DNA of 64,000 nt from Cryptomeria japonica (taxonomy: Eukaryota > Streptophyta > Pinopsida > Cupressales > Cupressaceae): contig NC_081409.1 of assembly GCF_030272615.1 (NCBI RefSeq), forward strand, positions 474,110,573 to 474,174,572, read 5' to 3'. The position numbers and the translations under genes were made by a program. Of this stretch, positions 34,654 through 47,314 are shown one piece after another. Under the pieces are notes generated by a model, which was given only the letters and a program-made list of their open reading frames with translations, did not search any database and was not told the DNA's origin. How positions within the stretch are numbered: the first letter of the stretch is position 1; the number at the start of each line of letters is the position of its first letter.

Positions 34654-35122
34654 TGATGTAGTCATAATCTAGAGGGTTCTCAAAGAGAACAGTCTAGATC
34701 ATGCAGCAAGAGTAACACCATAGAAGCAACAACAAAACATAAAAGAGAATGTTGATTCAAGCATCTGCAACATCATAGATTCATTATAAATCAGATGACA
34801 ACATCTAGTGTACACAGGCTAAAAGGCCTACAACATCTTACATTCCAGATTTCAATCTATTCAGACCCCCAAGAGGTATCCAAATTACATAATATGAAAT
34901 CATTCACATACCATGTTTTGTTGCCCTCTAAGGATCAATTACAACAATATAAATAGCATCTGGAACACATCTAGGTCGGCCACAAAAGGTCGCATTCTCC
35001 CAAAGACAGGAAAATGAAATGTGTAAGATAGGTCAAACCCAAAGCATGAAGATCACCTCCACCAAAAACAATAACGAAGTGTGGACCACCAAAGAAGGTC
35101 GGTCAAGGGCCTAGGAACATCA
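34654..35122 (-). repeat. 3' LTR of the Ty3 gag-PR element, outer part
   Basis: Matches 44604-45070 of the 5' LTR, with many scattered substitutions. It stops at 35122, where copia C is inserted. The remainder of this LTR is at 42238-42555. Confidence 0.88.
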
Positions 35123-36345
35123 TGTTAGACAGTTCAAATAACCGAAAAACGACTGAGAGGGTGGGAGGGGTGAATCAGTTGTCATAGATTACCGGAACCA
35201 TTAACAATTAAAAATTTAATACTGAAACCCAAAACATTAATACCGGAATAGTAGTTAAACCAATTAAGCATAAACAATAATCACGAAATAAATACCATCC
35301 ACATGACACCAAGATTTATACGTGGAAAACCTGGTAAAGGGAAAAACCATGGTGGGAAGCCTACCCACAGTCAGATAATACTTCTGCAGTAAGTATGTGA
35401 ATTACAATTAAGGGGCCTGCACTTACAGGAAGGCCAACAGCCTAGAGCGCACTGCTCATCACAAAAGGAGCCTCACTGACTACATAGAAATCCAAACTAC
35501 AATTCGGAGAAGTGTTGAACTGCAAAAGATAGCATCTCCTATGCTTGAGTACAATTTCGGTTAAGCTCAATACCAGAGGATTAAATCCTCTTACACAAAC
35601 CCAGTTCGATCTCCAATGATCGACCAAATCCTCTGACTGAATGATATTACGTTATTCGCACATTACATTCCTTGACCATGACCTCTAACATAACCATGAT
35701 GATCTACAATGAGATCTTACATCTATATATACAAACCCTCGACCATAAACAATTAGGTCAGCCACTAGACAATAAACCAATTACATAATTACAAACCATG
35801 TCGGCCTTAGACCAAACAAATAATATCCAACACATAAGACATCCTAGAAACACATCAAGAGGTCCAATCCACACGTTATATTAAAGTTGGTCCATAACCT
35901 AGATCAACCAGGACCCAATATAGGTCCACACGCTACAGCAATGATCTTCGTTTGCCAAGTCTCGAACATGATCACCATCAGCATCCTGAAACTCCACCGG
36001 AAGCTGCACCAACACCACTTATGCAATTCATCAAAGATCTTCATCAAAAGCTCTGTCGGTGAAACCTTCGCCGGAACCGGAAACCAAGCTTCTAAGCAAA
36101 CAGGATAACATCCGATCACCAGACCAAAACCAACTAACTGAATATGAACATGCATATCATGAACAAGCCAATTCCATCACCAAACTATATCGAAGCCTAC
36201 CGGATCATGCCAGATCCAAATCAACCAGAAACCACTCAACCTACCGGAACTAGAAGGGTACTGGTAAGGCATCCAAACATCTAGTGTTGGCATCAATGAC
36301 AAAACATCAATGCAACACATAATCAATTCCACCAAATGACCAACA
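35123..36345 (-). repeat. 3' LTR of copia C
   Basis: 1,223-bp direct repeat of 41010-42232. Plus-strand ends are TGTTAGACAG and GACCAACA. A TATA-like CTATATATAC lies near 35722-35731 in both copies' equivalent position. Differences from the partner are scattered, mostly transitions. Confidence 0.92.
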
Positions 36346-36724
36346 ATCTCCCCCTTTGGCATTGATGGCAACACTAGATGTGAAAATCGTCTAAGTACCA
36401 AGAAATGTCAAACAAGTCTCCCCCAATGGAAGACAGCCAACAATCTCCTGCAAACAGATGTAACAATGAGGTTCTAAAACAAAGACCAAACTCCCCCTAT
36501 AAATAATATCTCTATAAAGCTCTAAATTTCACTTCCTTTTTCACATCAATATCACTCCCCCTTTGACATCAATGCTAGAAATCTGACAAAAATATCAAAG
36601 TAAAAACATAAACCACTGAATCACAAAGCTGACTACTCCCCCTGAGCAGTAGCATCCTCACATCAGTGTCGAAATGAATAGTATCTCTGATAATGCATAT
36701 CGGACTAATGCCAAACCGCATCAA
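36346..36724 (-). other. Copia C 3' untranslated region and polypurine tract
   Basis: Minus-strand GCCAAAGGGGGAGAT directly precedes the 3' LTR (plus 36346-36360). The remaining 360 bp to the pol stop are non-coding, pyrimidine-rich on the plus strand with repeated CTCCCCC words. Confidence 0.8.
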
Positions 36725-39700
36725 TCAAGTCTCTACCGGAGGGGCGAGAACTCCCAATTTGTCTCTCAGGTACTCAAATGATTCCTTGGGAAAAGGTTTA
36801 GTGAAAATATGTGCAATTTGCTCTTTAGTGTTCACATAAACCAATCTAACTTCAGTTGCTTCCACCTTTTCCTTCAAAAATTTGTATTTGATAGATATGT
36901 ACTTTGTCTTAGAATGAAATATTAGATTCTTTGATATATCAATAGTAGCAGAGTTATCACAGTGAATAATTATCGGTGCATCACAATCCACCTTTATATC
37001 CTTCAACATTTGCTTCATCCATAAAACCTATAATTAGTTAGTTGCCGCAACAACATACTCAGCTTCAGCAGTAGATAAAGAAGTACATGAGTATTTCTTG
37101 CTAATCCATGAAACCAACTTCTTTCCAAGAAAGAAAGCTCCACCGGAAGTACTTTTCTGGTCATCAACATCTCCAACCCAATCAACATTTGTATATGCAC
37201 ATAAAGTAAAGTTATCATCCTTAGGGTACCACAAACCATATTCTAATGTACCTTGCAAGTGTCTAAAAATCCTTTTCACCACACTCTCATGATTCTCTCT
37301 AGGATCACTCTGAAATCTTGAAACAATACAAACAACATTCATTATGTCAAGTCTAATCTGAGTCAAATAAAGCATACCTCCAATCATAGATTTGTATCTT
37401 GTAGGATTTTCCAGTGTAGAAACATCTTTTCTTGTCAATTTCTCACTTGTAACCATAGGAGTACTTACCGGTTTAAAATCTCCCATACCAAATTTCTTCA
37501 ACAATTCCTTAGCATACTTAGTTTAACAGATGAAAATACCTTTATCGGTCTGACTAATCTGCAAACCTAAGAAAAATTTCATCTCACTAGTCATAGACAT
37601 CTCAAATTCTTTCTCCATATTCTTAGAAAATTCTATGCATAACTTATCTTCACCTCCAAAAATAATGTCATCAACAAATACTTCAATAATCAGTATATCA
37701 TCATCAGTGATCTTATAATATAAATTACTGTCAACACTGCCCTTAGTAAAACCAAGCTTCAAAAGATATTTATCCAACCTTGCATACCAAGCTTTGGGTG
37801 CTTGTTTTAATCCATATAAAACTTTCCTTAACCTGCAAACCATGTTTGTATCATCTGATAGTGAAAAACCATCAGGTTGCTCAATATAAACTTCCTCATC
37901 AAGATCCCCATTCAAAAATACACATTTAACATCCATCTGATAAACCTTGTAGTTTTTATAAGTAGCATAGGCAGGAAATAATCTTACAGCTTCAATCCTA
38001 GCTATAGGTACAAAAGTCTCTCCATAATCAATTCCTTCCTTCTAAGAATACCCTTTACAAACCAATCTAACCTTATTTCTTATAACTTGACCATCCTCAT
38101 TCAATTTATTCCTAAAAACCCATTTAGTTTCAATAACATTTTTATTTTTAGGTCTGGGAACCAAAGTCCATGTGTTATTTTTCTCAATCTGATCTAATTC
38201 TTCTTCCATAGATTTCAATCAATATTCATCTTTACATGCCTCAATTACTAATATCGGTTCAACTTATGAAATTAAACATACCTCATTAGTTGTCAGTCTT
38301 CTTCTTGTCATCACTCCATTGCTCGTATTCCCAATGATCTGATCATCTGAATGATTCAATTTCATATACCTAGGAGTCCTTTGACTCTCTATTCCTATTC
38401 CTTGTTCTTCAGTCACTGTAGAATTCTTCGATACTGCTGGAGTAACTGGTTCAACACTTTGTTCTAGTAAAGGTGCTACCGGTTCAAATATAATCATTTC
38501 CACTGTCGATTCCTTCTCATAAATTCTGATTTGACTTTTGTTTAGCTCGTCTACTTTAACATTAACACTCTCCCCAATTCTCAGCAATATCTTGTTATAA
38601 CATCTATATGCTTTGCTTTCATTAGAATAACCAATAAGCATGCCTTCATCACATCTAGGATCAAATTTCCCATTGATATCATCTCTCCTGATATAACATT
38701 TGCTACCAAAAATTCTGAAATACTTAACAGTAGGTGTATTGCCAAACCATAATTCATAAGGTGTCTTATGGGTTTCTCCTTTGATATGTACTTTGTTGAA
38801 TGTATAAACCATTGTGCTCACTGCTTCTCTCCAGTAGGTATGAGGTAGACTAGCTTCCATCATCATTATTCTAGCAGCATCCAAGATAGTTATGTTCTTC
38901 CTTTCCACAACTCCATTCTGTTGAGGTGTCCGGGGAGCAGAAAACTGTCTTCTTATACCATGCTTCTCACAGAAGTTATTAAACTCACTGGATGTGAATT
39001 CTCCGCCATGATTTGACCTCAAACATTTAATCTTCAATCATGTCTCAGTTTCCAATTTAGCCTTTAAGATTTTAAACTTTTCAAATGCTTCGTATTTTTC
39101 TTTCAGAAAAGTAACCCACATCACTCTAGAATAATCATCAATGATTAGCATAAAATATCTATCACCTTGAAAACTTTTAACTCTAGTAGGGCCACACAAA
39201 TCAGTATGAATAAGATCAAGAACATCATTTGATTTATCTTATATACTCCTAAAAGAGGTTCTAACCTATTTACCCATTTGACATTCTTTACATATCGGAT
39301 TATAGGGCTTCATAATCTTAGGTATATCCCTAACTGTCTTAGTTGAACTAATATTTATAATGCAATCAAAATTCACATGACATAGCCTTTTATGCCATAA
39401 CCAACTCTCATCAATCTATGTAATCAAACATGTCTTCTCACCGGAGTTCAAATGAAATATATTACCTTTTGTCTATGTACTGGTTGCGATCTCCAAACCA
39501 GATCTGGTAATGATTTTGCATTTTCCATCCTTGAACTGTAATTGAAATACCTTATCAACCAATTGTCCTACACTCAAGAGATTATGCCTTAAACCTTCAA
39601 CATAATAAACATTGTCAGTATTGTTCTTACCATCCAATGATATAGTTCCTTTTCCTTTGATCATACATGCTTTGTCATCTCCAAATCTAACTAGACCACC

Positions 39701-40951
39701 ATCAAATTCTTGCAAAGATAGAAACTTCCCTTTAGCTCCAGTCATATGATGTGAACAACCATTGTCAATTACCCATTCATCCTTGTCTTCAATTTTAGCA
39801 GCAAGTGTCTTCTCTTTAGGTACATTCTCTTCCAGTGTCAGATCATCTTCCTTGATAGCCAGGAACACCCATTCCTTCCCATTGCCGGAACCACTAGCAA
39901 AGTCTTATGTCGGCTCATCGTCGGAATTAGTAATGCCTTCCTCATCCGCTATGTAGCATGATTTGTCTCTATTTTTCTTATACTTATACTTGTTCTGATA
40001 TCTAGGGTTAGGCTTAAATGATCTTCTAACTCTTTCTTCAAATCTTAAATTCCTTTTAGGACATCTAGATGCAAAATGACCAATCTTATTACATGCAAAA
40101 CATTTAAAAAGTGTTTTTCCTTCATACTTACTTCCTACTGGTCCTTTAGGTACTCTTCTAGCAAATAGTGCTTCAAGTTGCTCAAACTCATCATCTTCTC
40201 TCTTCATATCTTCCAATTCCTTTGCATACAAATATTTCCAATCTTGTTTACCGGTTGCAGATGTAGATACATGAAAAGTAGGTTTAGACTTCACAGCTCC
40301 AGAAGGTCCAAATTCTTCAAGCTCAAAAGCAAATAGCTTCCCAACCAAAGTATCTCTGTTGACAGATGTATTAGCCATTGTTCTCAGCTCATTAATAATA
40401 GTAGCCTTCATTTTGTAAGCCAGTGGTAGGGCTTTCAAAACTTTAGAAACAATTTCATCTTCACTTAGAGTTCCACCACAACATTGCATTCCCATAAAAA
40501 TCTCATTTACTCTTTCCATGAATGTAGTAATCCTTTCATCTTCTTCCATCTTCATATTTTCATATCTCACCCAGTAACCATCAAATTTAGCAATCTTCAC
40601 TATAGGGTCACCTTCATTAAGAGTCTCCAACTTATCCCATAAAGCCTTTCCAGATGATTTGTCGGTTAATCCCATTGTTTGTTGATTAGAAAGTGCACAC
40701 AAGAGGGCTTCTCTTGCTCTACAATCATTCTCAAGCTCCTTGTCTAGGTTTGTCGGAGGAGGATTGCCAGATCCTAGATTATAAGGTGTGACACCATTCT
40801 GTGTGATCTCCCAAATCTACTTGCCAAGACATCTCAAATGAGTCTCCATATGAATCTTCCATATTGTGTAATTTGTTCCATCAAGCCTAGGAATATCTCT
40901 CTGAAAGATAGCTCCAGAAGAACTGGATGAACTTGAATTGTTAGTCGCCAT
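36725..40951 (-). pseudogene. Copia C gag-pol polyprotein, about 1,400 codons, few lesions
   Basis: The ATG at 40951 begins MATNNSSSSSSGAIFQRDIP. Gag has a CCHC knuckle CFACNKIGHFASRC near 40090. Protease has WVIDNGCSHHMTG near 39765, where relatives have D-S-G. The integrase zinc-binding region is near 39400-39250 with a glycine-to-cysteine change (HKRLCH), and the core holds PQQNGVVERKN near 38920. RT has FVDDIIFGG near 37678, and RNase H has NVDWVGDVDDQKSTSG near 37165. The frame ends at 36725. In-frame stops lie near 40820, 39905, 39473, 39245, 39040, 38265, 38045, 37520 and 37030, almost all single-base. It is otherwise collinear with active copia polyproteins; those changes leave it inactive. 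Confidence 0.92.
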
Positions 40952-40995
40952 AGGATCTTCCTCAAGCGGTTAAGCTTTCTGCAGAGAGGACCAAA

Positions 40996-41007
40996 GCTCT
41001 GATACCA
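40996..41007 (-). other. Copia C primer-binding site
   Basis: Minus-strand TGGTATCAGAGC, two bases from the 5' LTR edge at 41010. Complementary to the initiator tRNA-Met 3' end. Confidence 0.88.
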
Positions 41008-41009
41008 AT

Positions 41010-42232
41010 TGTTAGATAGTTCAAATAACCGAAAGACAACTGAGAGCCGGGGGGGGTGAATCAGTTGTCACAGCTTACCGAAACCATTAGCAATTAAAAT
41101 TTTAATACCGAAACCCAAAACATTAATATCAGAATAGCAGTTAAACCAATTAAGCACAAACATTAATCACATAATAAATACCATCCACATGACACCAAGA
41201 TTTATATGTGGAAAACCCGGTAAAGGGAAAAACTATGGTGGGAAGCCTACCCACAATCAGATAATACTTCTGCAGTAAGTATGTGAATTACAATTGAGGG
41301 GCCTGCACTTGCAAGAAGGCCAACAACCTGGAGTGCACTGCTCATCACAAAAGGAGTCCCATTGACTACATAGAAATCTAGACTACAATTCGAAGAAGTG
41401 TTGAACTGCAAAAGATAGCATCTCCTATGCCCGAGTACGATTCTGGTTAAGCTCAATATCGGAGGACTAAATCCTCTTCCATAAACCCAATTTGATCTCT
41501 AATGATCGACCAAATCCTCTGCCTGAATGATATTATGTTTTTCACACATTACATTCCTTGACCATTACCTCTAACATAACCATGATGATCTACAATGAGA
41601 TCTTACATCTATATATACAAACCCTCGACCATAAACAATTAGGTCAGCCACTAGACAATAAACCAATTACATAATTACAAACCATGTCGGCCTTAGACCA
41701 AACAAATAATATCCAACGCATAAGACATCCCAAAAACACATTCAGAGGTCCAATCCACATGTTATATTAAAGTCGGTCCATAACCTATATCAACTGGGAC
41801 CCAATATAGGTCCACATGCTACAACAATGATCTCCATCTGCCAAGTCTCGAACATGATCACCATCAGCATCTTGAAACTCCACCAGAAGCTGCACCAACA
41901 CCACTTATGCAATTCATCAAAGATCTTCATCAAAAGCTCTGCCGGTGAAACCCTCGTCGGAACCAGAAACCAAGCTTCTAAGCAAACAGGATAGCATCTG
42001 ATCACAATACCAAAACTAACTAACTGAATATGAACATGAGTATCATGAACAAGCCAATTCCATCACCAAACTATACTGGAGCCTACAAAGATTATGCCAG
42101 ATCCAAATCAACTAGAAACCACTCAACCTATCGAGACCAAAAGGGTGTCTGTAAAGCATCCAAACAACTAGTGTTGGCATCAATGACAAAACATCAATGC
42201 AACACATAATCAATTCCACCAAATGGCCAACA
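41010..42232 (-). repeat. 5' LTR of copia C
   Basis: Partner of 35123-36345, identical in length. Ends TGTTAGATAG and GGCCAACA on the plus strand. Confidence 0.92.
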
Positions 42233-42237
42233 CATCA

Positions 42238-42555
42238 TGCATGATGCCAATTAGATCCGCAAGTTGAGAAATCACTCTGCAAGAGAAGAAATCTCCAAAT
42301 AGTCGTTAAGCTCAAAAACTACGCTGGAACCAAGAAATAACTTGCTAGAAAAAGAGTCCAAATGAACTGGAAAGCCAGAACAAGGAATAAGAACACGTCT
42401 AGAAGCCAAGAATCTATCCGCAACGGAAAATGAACAACTACCAAGGAATTTCGGAAGTAACACAAAATCAACAACACAAAACAAGAACAATTGGAAAGAA
42501 AAAATATTTTTGGTTGATGTAAGATTGCTCATTGACCGGGGATGCTCTTGCATCA
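42238..42555 (-). repeat. 3' LTR of the Ty3 gag-PR element, inner part
   Basis: Continues the LTR broken at 35122 and matches about 45076-45409, ending GGATGCTCTTGCATCA. The adjacent minus-strand CACCTGGGGTGTC (42556-42568) is the likely polypurine tract. Confidence 0.85.
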
Positions 42556-42598
42556 GACACCCCAGGTGGAAAAAAAAAGATGTTCCATGAGAGGCAAC

Positions 42599-44438
42599 TC
42601 ATGAACATCGAAACAGATTTAGAATATAGACCCCATGCTCATTTCTGATCCAAATGTCTTCTTTGTCTGCAAAGTTATTCCTCTTTACCCCTTCCGGTAA
42701 CTCAGCTGAATTCCCCAACTTCTTTTCCTCTTCTCCCCTTTTTCTTTGCTTCATACCTACACATTGTCTCTTATTACCACCCTCTTTCTTTTGTAAATCT
42801 GATCTATTCCTTCCACCGGAACTTATCTTATCTGCTACCACCACTCTAACTTTACTGCCATCCGGTACCATCTTGCTAACAGACCCATCTGCAAGATCCT
42901 TCTTAAAATCCATGCCATCATCCGATATAACTTCTGCATCTGGCTTCTCAGCACTGCAACTCTTCACAAGACTCGAGTTCTTCACTCCCTTCTCTTTCTC
43001 CTTCAAAAAAGCCAAAGTAAACTCCATCATACCGCCAAGGTCTACCCAACAAAACATGACAAACACTAATAGACACAACATCACACAAGACTTCATCCTT
43101 GAAGGGTCCAATATTAAAATTCACCAAGCACTGGTCTCTCATCTCTACCACATGATCATATTTCAACAAACTCTCCTTGTAAGGACAAGGATGCTCAAGC
43201 CTCTTCAAACTAAGCTTCTCTACCATCTCCTTTGATACCAAATTTGCAGTACTTCCAGTATCGATAATAACCTTACAACACTTACCTCCTGATTTGCATA
43301 CAATCCGTAAAAGATCCTTCCTTTGTGTAGGTCTAGTTTCTTATTTGCTCTGCTCCACCAAGACTCCTCTAAACATAAGGGATTCTCCCTACTCCGGTGC
43401 TATCATGTTCTCATCCGCAGCTCTAGTATCTGATTGCTCATGAGCTATGAAATTCCTTTCTATTCTCTTATCAACCCTCGAGGAACACTCATAAGATATG
43501 TGTCTGGTTTCTCCACACTCGAAACATTTGCCCATGAATTCCAAACTGCTATTGCCATTCCCTTTCCTCTATGTCTTCTAATTTGGTTCTTTACTCGATT
43601 TAGATCTTGTATCATCTTCAATAGTCTGCTTCTCTATACTGCCACTCATCTGCCCTCTATTCACTACATATCTCTCTCTTCCCTTAGGGTTATTCTATTG
43701 TCTTCTTTTCACTTTATCTTCATCCTTCAAAGCATATTGGTAAGTCACCTCCACTATAGAAAGCTTCAGCATACTCATCTCATCTTGAATGTTAAATCCA
43801 AGTCCATTTATGTATCTAGCCACCTTCTCTCTATGCATCTCTCTATGTCCAGATATGATTATCACCTTGTATAATTCCTCAATATACTCTTTCACATTCA
43901 TGTTACTTTGTTTCAAGTTCTACAACTTCTTAAACAATTCCAACTCCTAGTCTCCCGGAATGAATTTAGCCTTCAATCTTGCAACCATATGTCTCCGTCG
44001 GGTGATTTTCATCTCACCATTCTCCACTCTATCTCTCTGCAACTCTTTCCACCATAAATAAGGATGCCCTTTCAACTTATTTTGTGCTAAACTAACTCTC
44101 AGTGGATCTCTAATATCCTCAAACTCAAAGTAATCCTCCAATTCTTCGATCCAGTCTATCAGGTCTTCCGAATTCAACGTACCCAAAAAGTTAAAAACCT
44201 CCACTTTATGAAGTTTACTCACTTGTGCCACTGCTCTAAGGAATCTTTCTTCCCTTTCATATTTTGGTCCTTCAACCTATTGGACCTCCATTTCTTCTCC
44301 AGCCTCTTCATACTCATCCTCCAATTCCAGATTCCTTCACAAACTAGCCAACGCGTTTCAGATCTCATTCCTCATCTCATTTCTGAAATCCTCCATCATC
44401 TGCTCTACCCTTCGAGGGTTCATCCTTCTTGGTAGCAT
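42599..44438 (-). pseudogene. Ty3-type gag-protease with divergent C-terminus
   Basis: It begins MLPRRMNPRRVEQMMEDF at 44438. The gag core includes LIDWIEELEDYFEFEDI and GHPYLWWKELQRDRVENG near 44120-44030, then VARYINGLGFNIQDEM near 43800. A CCHC knuckle CFECGETRHISYEC spans about 43533-43492. The retropepsin motif IIDTGSTANLVSKEM lies near 43270-43225, followed by the usual LLGRPW near 43050. Immediately after LLGRPWRYDG the expected pol is missing. A lysine-rich tail of about 150 residues ends at 42599. Several stops and at least two shifts occur. The gag resembles chromovirus-type plant Ty3 gags. The clean gag-PR-only layout suggests a deletion derivative that moved in trans. Confidence 0.85.
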
Positions 44439-44589
44439 CTCCTCCTTTGCTCCGGTGCAACTTCCTCAACTCGACAATCTGACTACAAGTTTCAATTTCC
44501 TCTTCATCGACGATCTATTAAACACATTTGCAGCCCGCCTCAAATCGGTGATCTATTCACCTAACAAAATGCCTCAACGTTCACAACCA

Positions 44590-44601
44590 GCTCTGATACC
44601 A
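44590..44601 (-). other. Primer-binding site of the Ty3 gag-PR element
   Basis: Minus-strand TGGTATCAGAGC, two bases inside the 5' LTR edge at 44604. Confidence 0.87.
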
Positions 44602-44603
44602 CT

Positions 44604-45409
44604 TGATGCAGTCATAATTTAGAGGGTCCTTAAAGAGAATAGTTCAGATCATGCAACAAGAGTAACACCACAGAAGCAACAATAAAACATAGAGAAAATA
44701 TTGATTCAAACATCCGCAACATCATAGATTCATTATAAATCAGCTGACAACATTCAGTGTACATAAAAGCTAATACGCCTAGAACAACTTACGTTCTATA
44801 TTTCAATCTATTCGAACCCCCACGAGGTATCCAAATTACATAATATGAAATCATTCTCATACCATATTTCAATTCCCTCTAAGGATCAATTACAACAATA
44901 TAAATAGCATCCAAAACATATCCGGGTCAGCCACAAAAGATCGCATTCTCCCAAAGACAGGAAAATGAAACGTGTAAGATAGGTCAGACCCAAAGCGTGA
45001 ATATCACCCCCACCATAGAAAATAATGAAGTGTGAACCACCAAAGAAGGTTGTCCAAGGGCCTAGGAACATCGTGCATGGTGCCAATTAGATCCACAAGT
45101 CGAGAAATTTCTCTGCAAGAGAAGAAATCTCCAACTAGCTGTTAAGGTCAAAAACTGCTCCAAAACCAAGAAACAACCAATCTAGAAGCAATAACTTGTC
45201 GGAAAAAGAGTCCAAATGAACTAGAAATCTAGAAAAAGGAATAAGAACACGTCTGGAAGCCAAGAATCTGATCCACAACAAAAAAACGAACAACTACCGG
45301 AGAATTTTGGAAGTAACACAAAATCAACAACACAACAAGAACAACTGAAAAGAAAATATATTTTTGGTTGATGCAAGATTGCTCATCGATTGGGGATGCT
45401 CCTGCATCA
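44604..45409 (-). repeat. 5' LTR of the Ty3 gag-PR element
   Basis: 806 bp, plus-strand ends TGATGCAGTCATAAT and GGATGCTCCTGCATCA, matching the split 3' LTR. Its last 135 bp recur beyond the microsatellite at about 45472-45606. Confidence 0.88.
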
Positions 45410-45637
45410 CACACACACACACACATGTGTGTGTGTGTGTATGTGTGTGTGTGTACACATATATACATATCCGCAATGAAAAACGAACAACTACTGAAGA
45501 ATTCTGGAAGTAACACAAAATCAACAACATAGAACAAGAACAACTGAAAAGCAAATATATTTTTGGTTGATGCAAGATTGCTCATCGATTGGGGATGCTC
45601 CTGCATCACACACACACACACATACATATACATATAC

Positions 45638-45705
<68 letters not shown>
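45270..45705. repeat. Duplicated LTR tail alternating with CA/TG microsatellites
   Basis: The LTR terminal 135 bp (45275-45409) is followed by CA and TG runs to 45470. A second copy of the same tail (45472-45606) follows, then a longer CA-TACATA-TG array to 45705. The layout is a tandem duplication of one LTR-tail-plus-microsatellite unit after insertion, by slippage or unequal exchange. Confidence 0.82.
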
Positions 45706-45707
<2 letters not shown>

Positions 45708-46743
45708 TGCTAAAAATGTGGTATATAGAAGGCATACACATATAATGAGACAATAAAATGTAATTGAAAAGCTTAATTAAAAAATAGATTAGAAATGCAA
45801 ACCATAAGCCTTCCTTGAAATGTCTCATTTTCCTCTATTCTTGAGGACCTTTAAGGTGTTGGATTTATTGGCTCTCAGCGGAGCAATGACCTCCAAAGTG
45901 GCAACTCAAGAGTTGAGTAGCTATTTGATCATGATTGACTATGGAGATGATATGAAATGCATGATTTAAGAAACTAGATTAACATGCTATGATTAATCCA
46001 AAAGCTAATTGCTAGATAATTGATATGCAAATGCCTATAGTAATGATGTCAAAGCTATGAATGCAAGGGATCCTTATTGCTCCAAAATGGGAGATATTTA
46101 TAGGAATTCCAAGGCTAAAGCTGAGGTGGCAGGAATCAACGGTCTAGATCTGATCTGAAGATATCAAGGGCCAAGATTGAGGAAGTTGGAGAAGAGGTTG
46201 GAGGAAGGGACACTTGTCATCTCTGTGGTGACAAGTGTCAAGGAGCCTTGCTCATGAGAGGGCAAGTGTCCAAGGGAGGAGACATGTGGCAAAAGTGCCA
46301 TGTGTCTCAAGGGGAGAATATCCACACCATAGGATGTTAGGATGTGCAAGATAGGATAGGGTTAGTTAAACCCAGGGTTAGATGGAATGGGTTAGGTTAG
46401 GGGATGGTTAGGTTAGGTGGTTAAAAGTTAGGAGCCATGTGTTCATTTGAATTTAGAAATTCAAATAATTGGAAAATGATAATTAATCTCAACAAACTTG
46501 AGTTTGTTAATCTTAATTAGGGATTAGAAGAATTGATTTATATGGGGTGACATTAATTAATTTAGAATTAATTAATCAAAGGGAGATATGAAATGAATTA
46601 TATAAATAAATCATGTAGATTTATTTACTAGTAGATAAATAGAGAAATTAATTAAATTGCTTGTGAATTCAATTAATTGGGAAGGGGAATTAATCAAATA
46701 ACTGCGTATTTAATTATCTTCAGACCATTGTTAGGTGTATATA
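45706..46743 (-). repeat. Probable 3' LTR of the Tat-type element
   Basis: The minus strand shows a purine tract AAAGAGGGGCAAAA (about 46745-46760). A U3-like AT-rich region follows, then a TATA box CTATAAATA at 46095-46103, and a transcribed-looking part ending TTTTTAGCATCA at 45706. No partner LTR is in the window, so the boundaries are estimates; the inferred start reads TATATACACC rather than TG. Confidence 0.45.
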
Positions 46744-47314
46744 TTTTGCCCCTCTTTGAAGCGATGTGTGATGACGCGTTGGTTTAAAGAAAAATCGATT
46801 GATGATGTTGCTGATATTGATTTCGATAGGATGCAGATTTCATCTTGATTTAATGCGGATTTGGTTTCGATATGATACTAATTTGATTTTGAGATGATAA
46901 ATCTCAATATGATGCGGATTTGATGCAGTTTCGATCTTTGAGATGATAAATCTTGATATGATGCCCCAGACGTTGATTGGTAGATATTGATGCGAGGATG
47001 CCCCCTTGGGAGATGAATCGGATAATTTTTTAATATTTTTGAATTTTTCGCAATTTTTTGATTTTTTTGAAATTTTTGATTTTTAGATTTTTAATGATTT
47101 TCCGATTTTTAGAGATTTTCAGAGTCAATCCGATTCATTTCCCGATACAAAAATTGAAAATGCTGCCCTGTCGGGTTGATTAGATGATTAAAAATCAGTG
47201 GAATAAAAATCCCACTTAAATGCCCCAGTGTGAGTTTAAAAAGGTGAATTCCTTTTACCACTCCTCATTTGTGCACTTCAGATGTTTGAGAAAAAAATTG
47301 CTCTAGAGGAAGGA
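46744..47314 (+). promoter_or_regulatory. Region upstream of the plant-mobile-domain gene
   Basis: Non-coding and rich in GATG/TTGAT words (46800-46980) and T-runs. A TATA-like TTTAAAAAGG lies near 47233-47242, about 75 bp before the ATG at 47315. It could hold the promoter of the plus-strand gene, separate from the LTR promoter that reads the other way. Confidence 0.35.

Larger units (their letters stand above)
35123..42232 (-). mobile_element. Copia C: nearly complete Ty1/copia element, TSD CATCA
   Basis: Two 1,223-bp LTRs (35123-36345 and 41010-42232) flank a full gag-pol. CATCA is duplicated at 35118-35122 and 42233-42237, and the host LTR sequence joins cleanly across it. The primer-binding site at 40996-41007 and the purine tract next to the 3' LTR fix the minus orientation. 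Only a handful of stops interrupt the polyprotein. It inserted into the 3' LTR of the Ty3 gag-PR element, so it is the younger of the two. Confidence 0.93.
34654..45409 (-). mobile_element. Ty3-type non-autonomous element (gag-PR only), split by copia C
   Basis: The 5' LTR is at 44604-45409. The 3' LTR is at 34654-35122 plus 42238-42555, interrupted by copia C. LTR ends on the plus strand are TGATG...TGCATCA. A tRNA-Met-type primer-binding site is at 44590-44601, two bases from the LTR. The internal region of about 2.05 kb (42556-44603) codes for gag and protease only; RT, RNase H and integrase are absent. The flanks are CA/TG microsatellite, so the target duplication cannot be read. Net length without copia C is about 3.6 kb. 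Confidence 0.85.

Noticed and set aside
34253-34672. 139-codon ORF with a hydrophobic N-terminus
   Set aside because: Runs from the CCCTAA-like block into the CA/TG microsatellite; compositional only.
42654-43235. 193-codon plus-strand ORF
   Set aside because: Antisense of the Ty3 gag-PR coding region, which shows the zinc knuckle and protease motifs.
45229-45828. 199-codon ORF rich in Thr-His
   Set aside because: Reads through the CA/TG microsatellite and the duplicated LTR tail.
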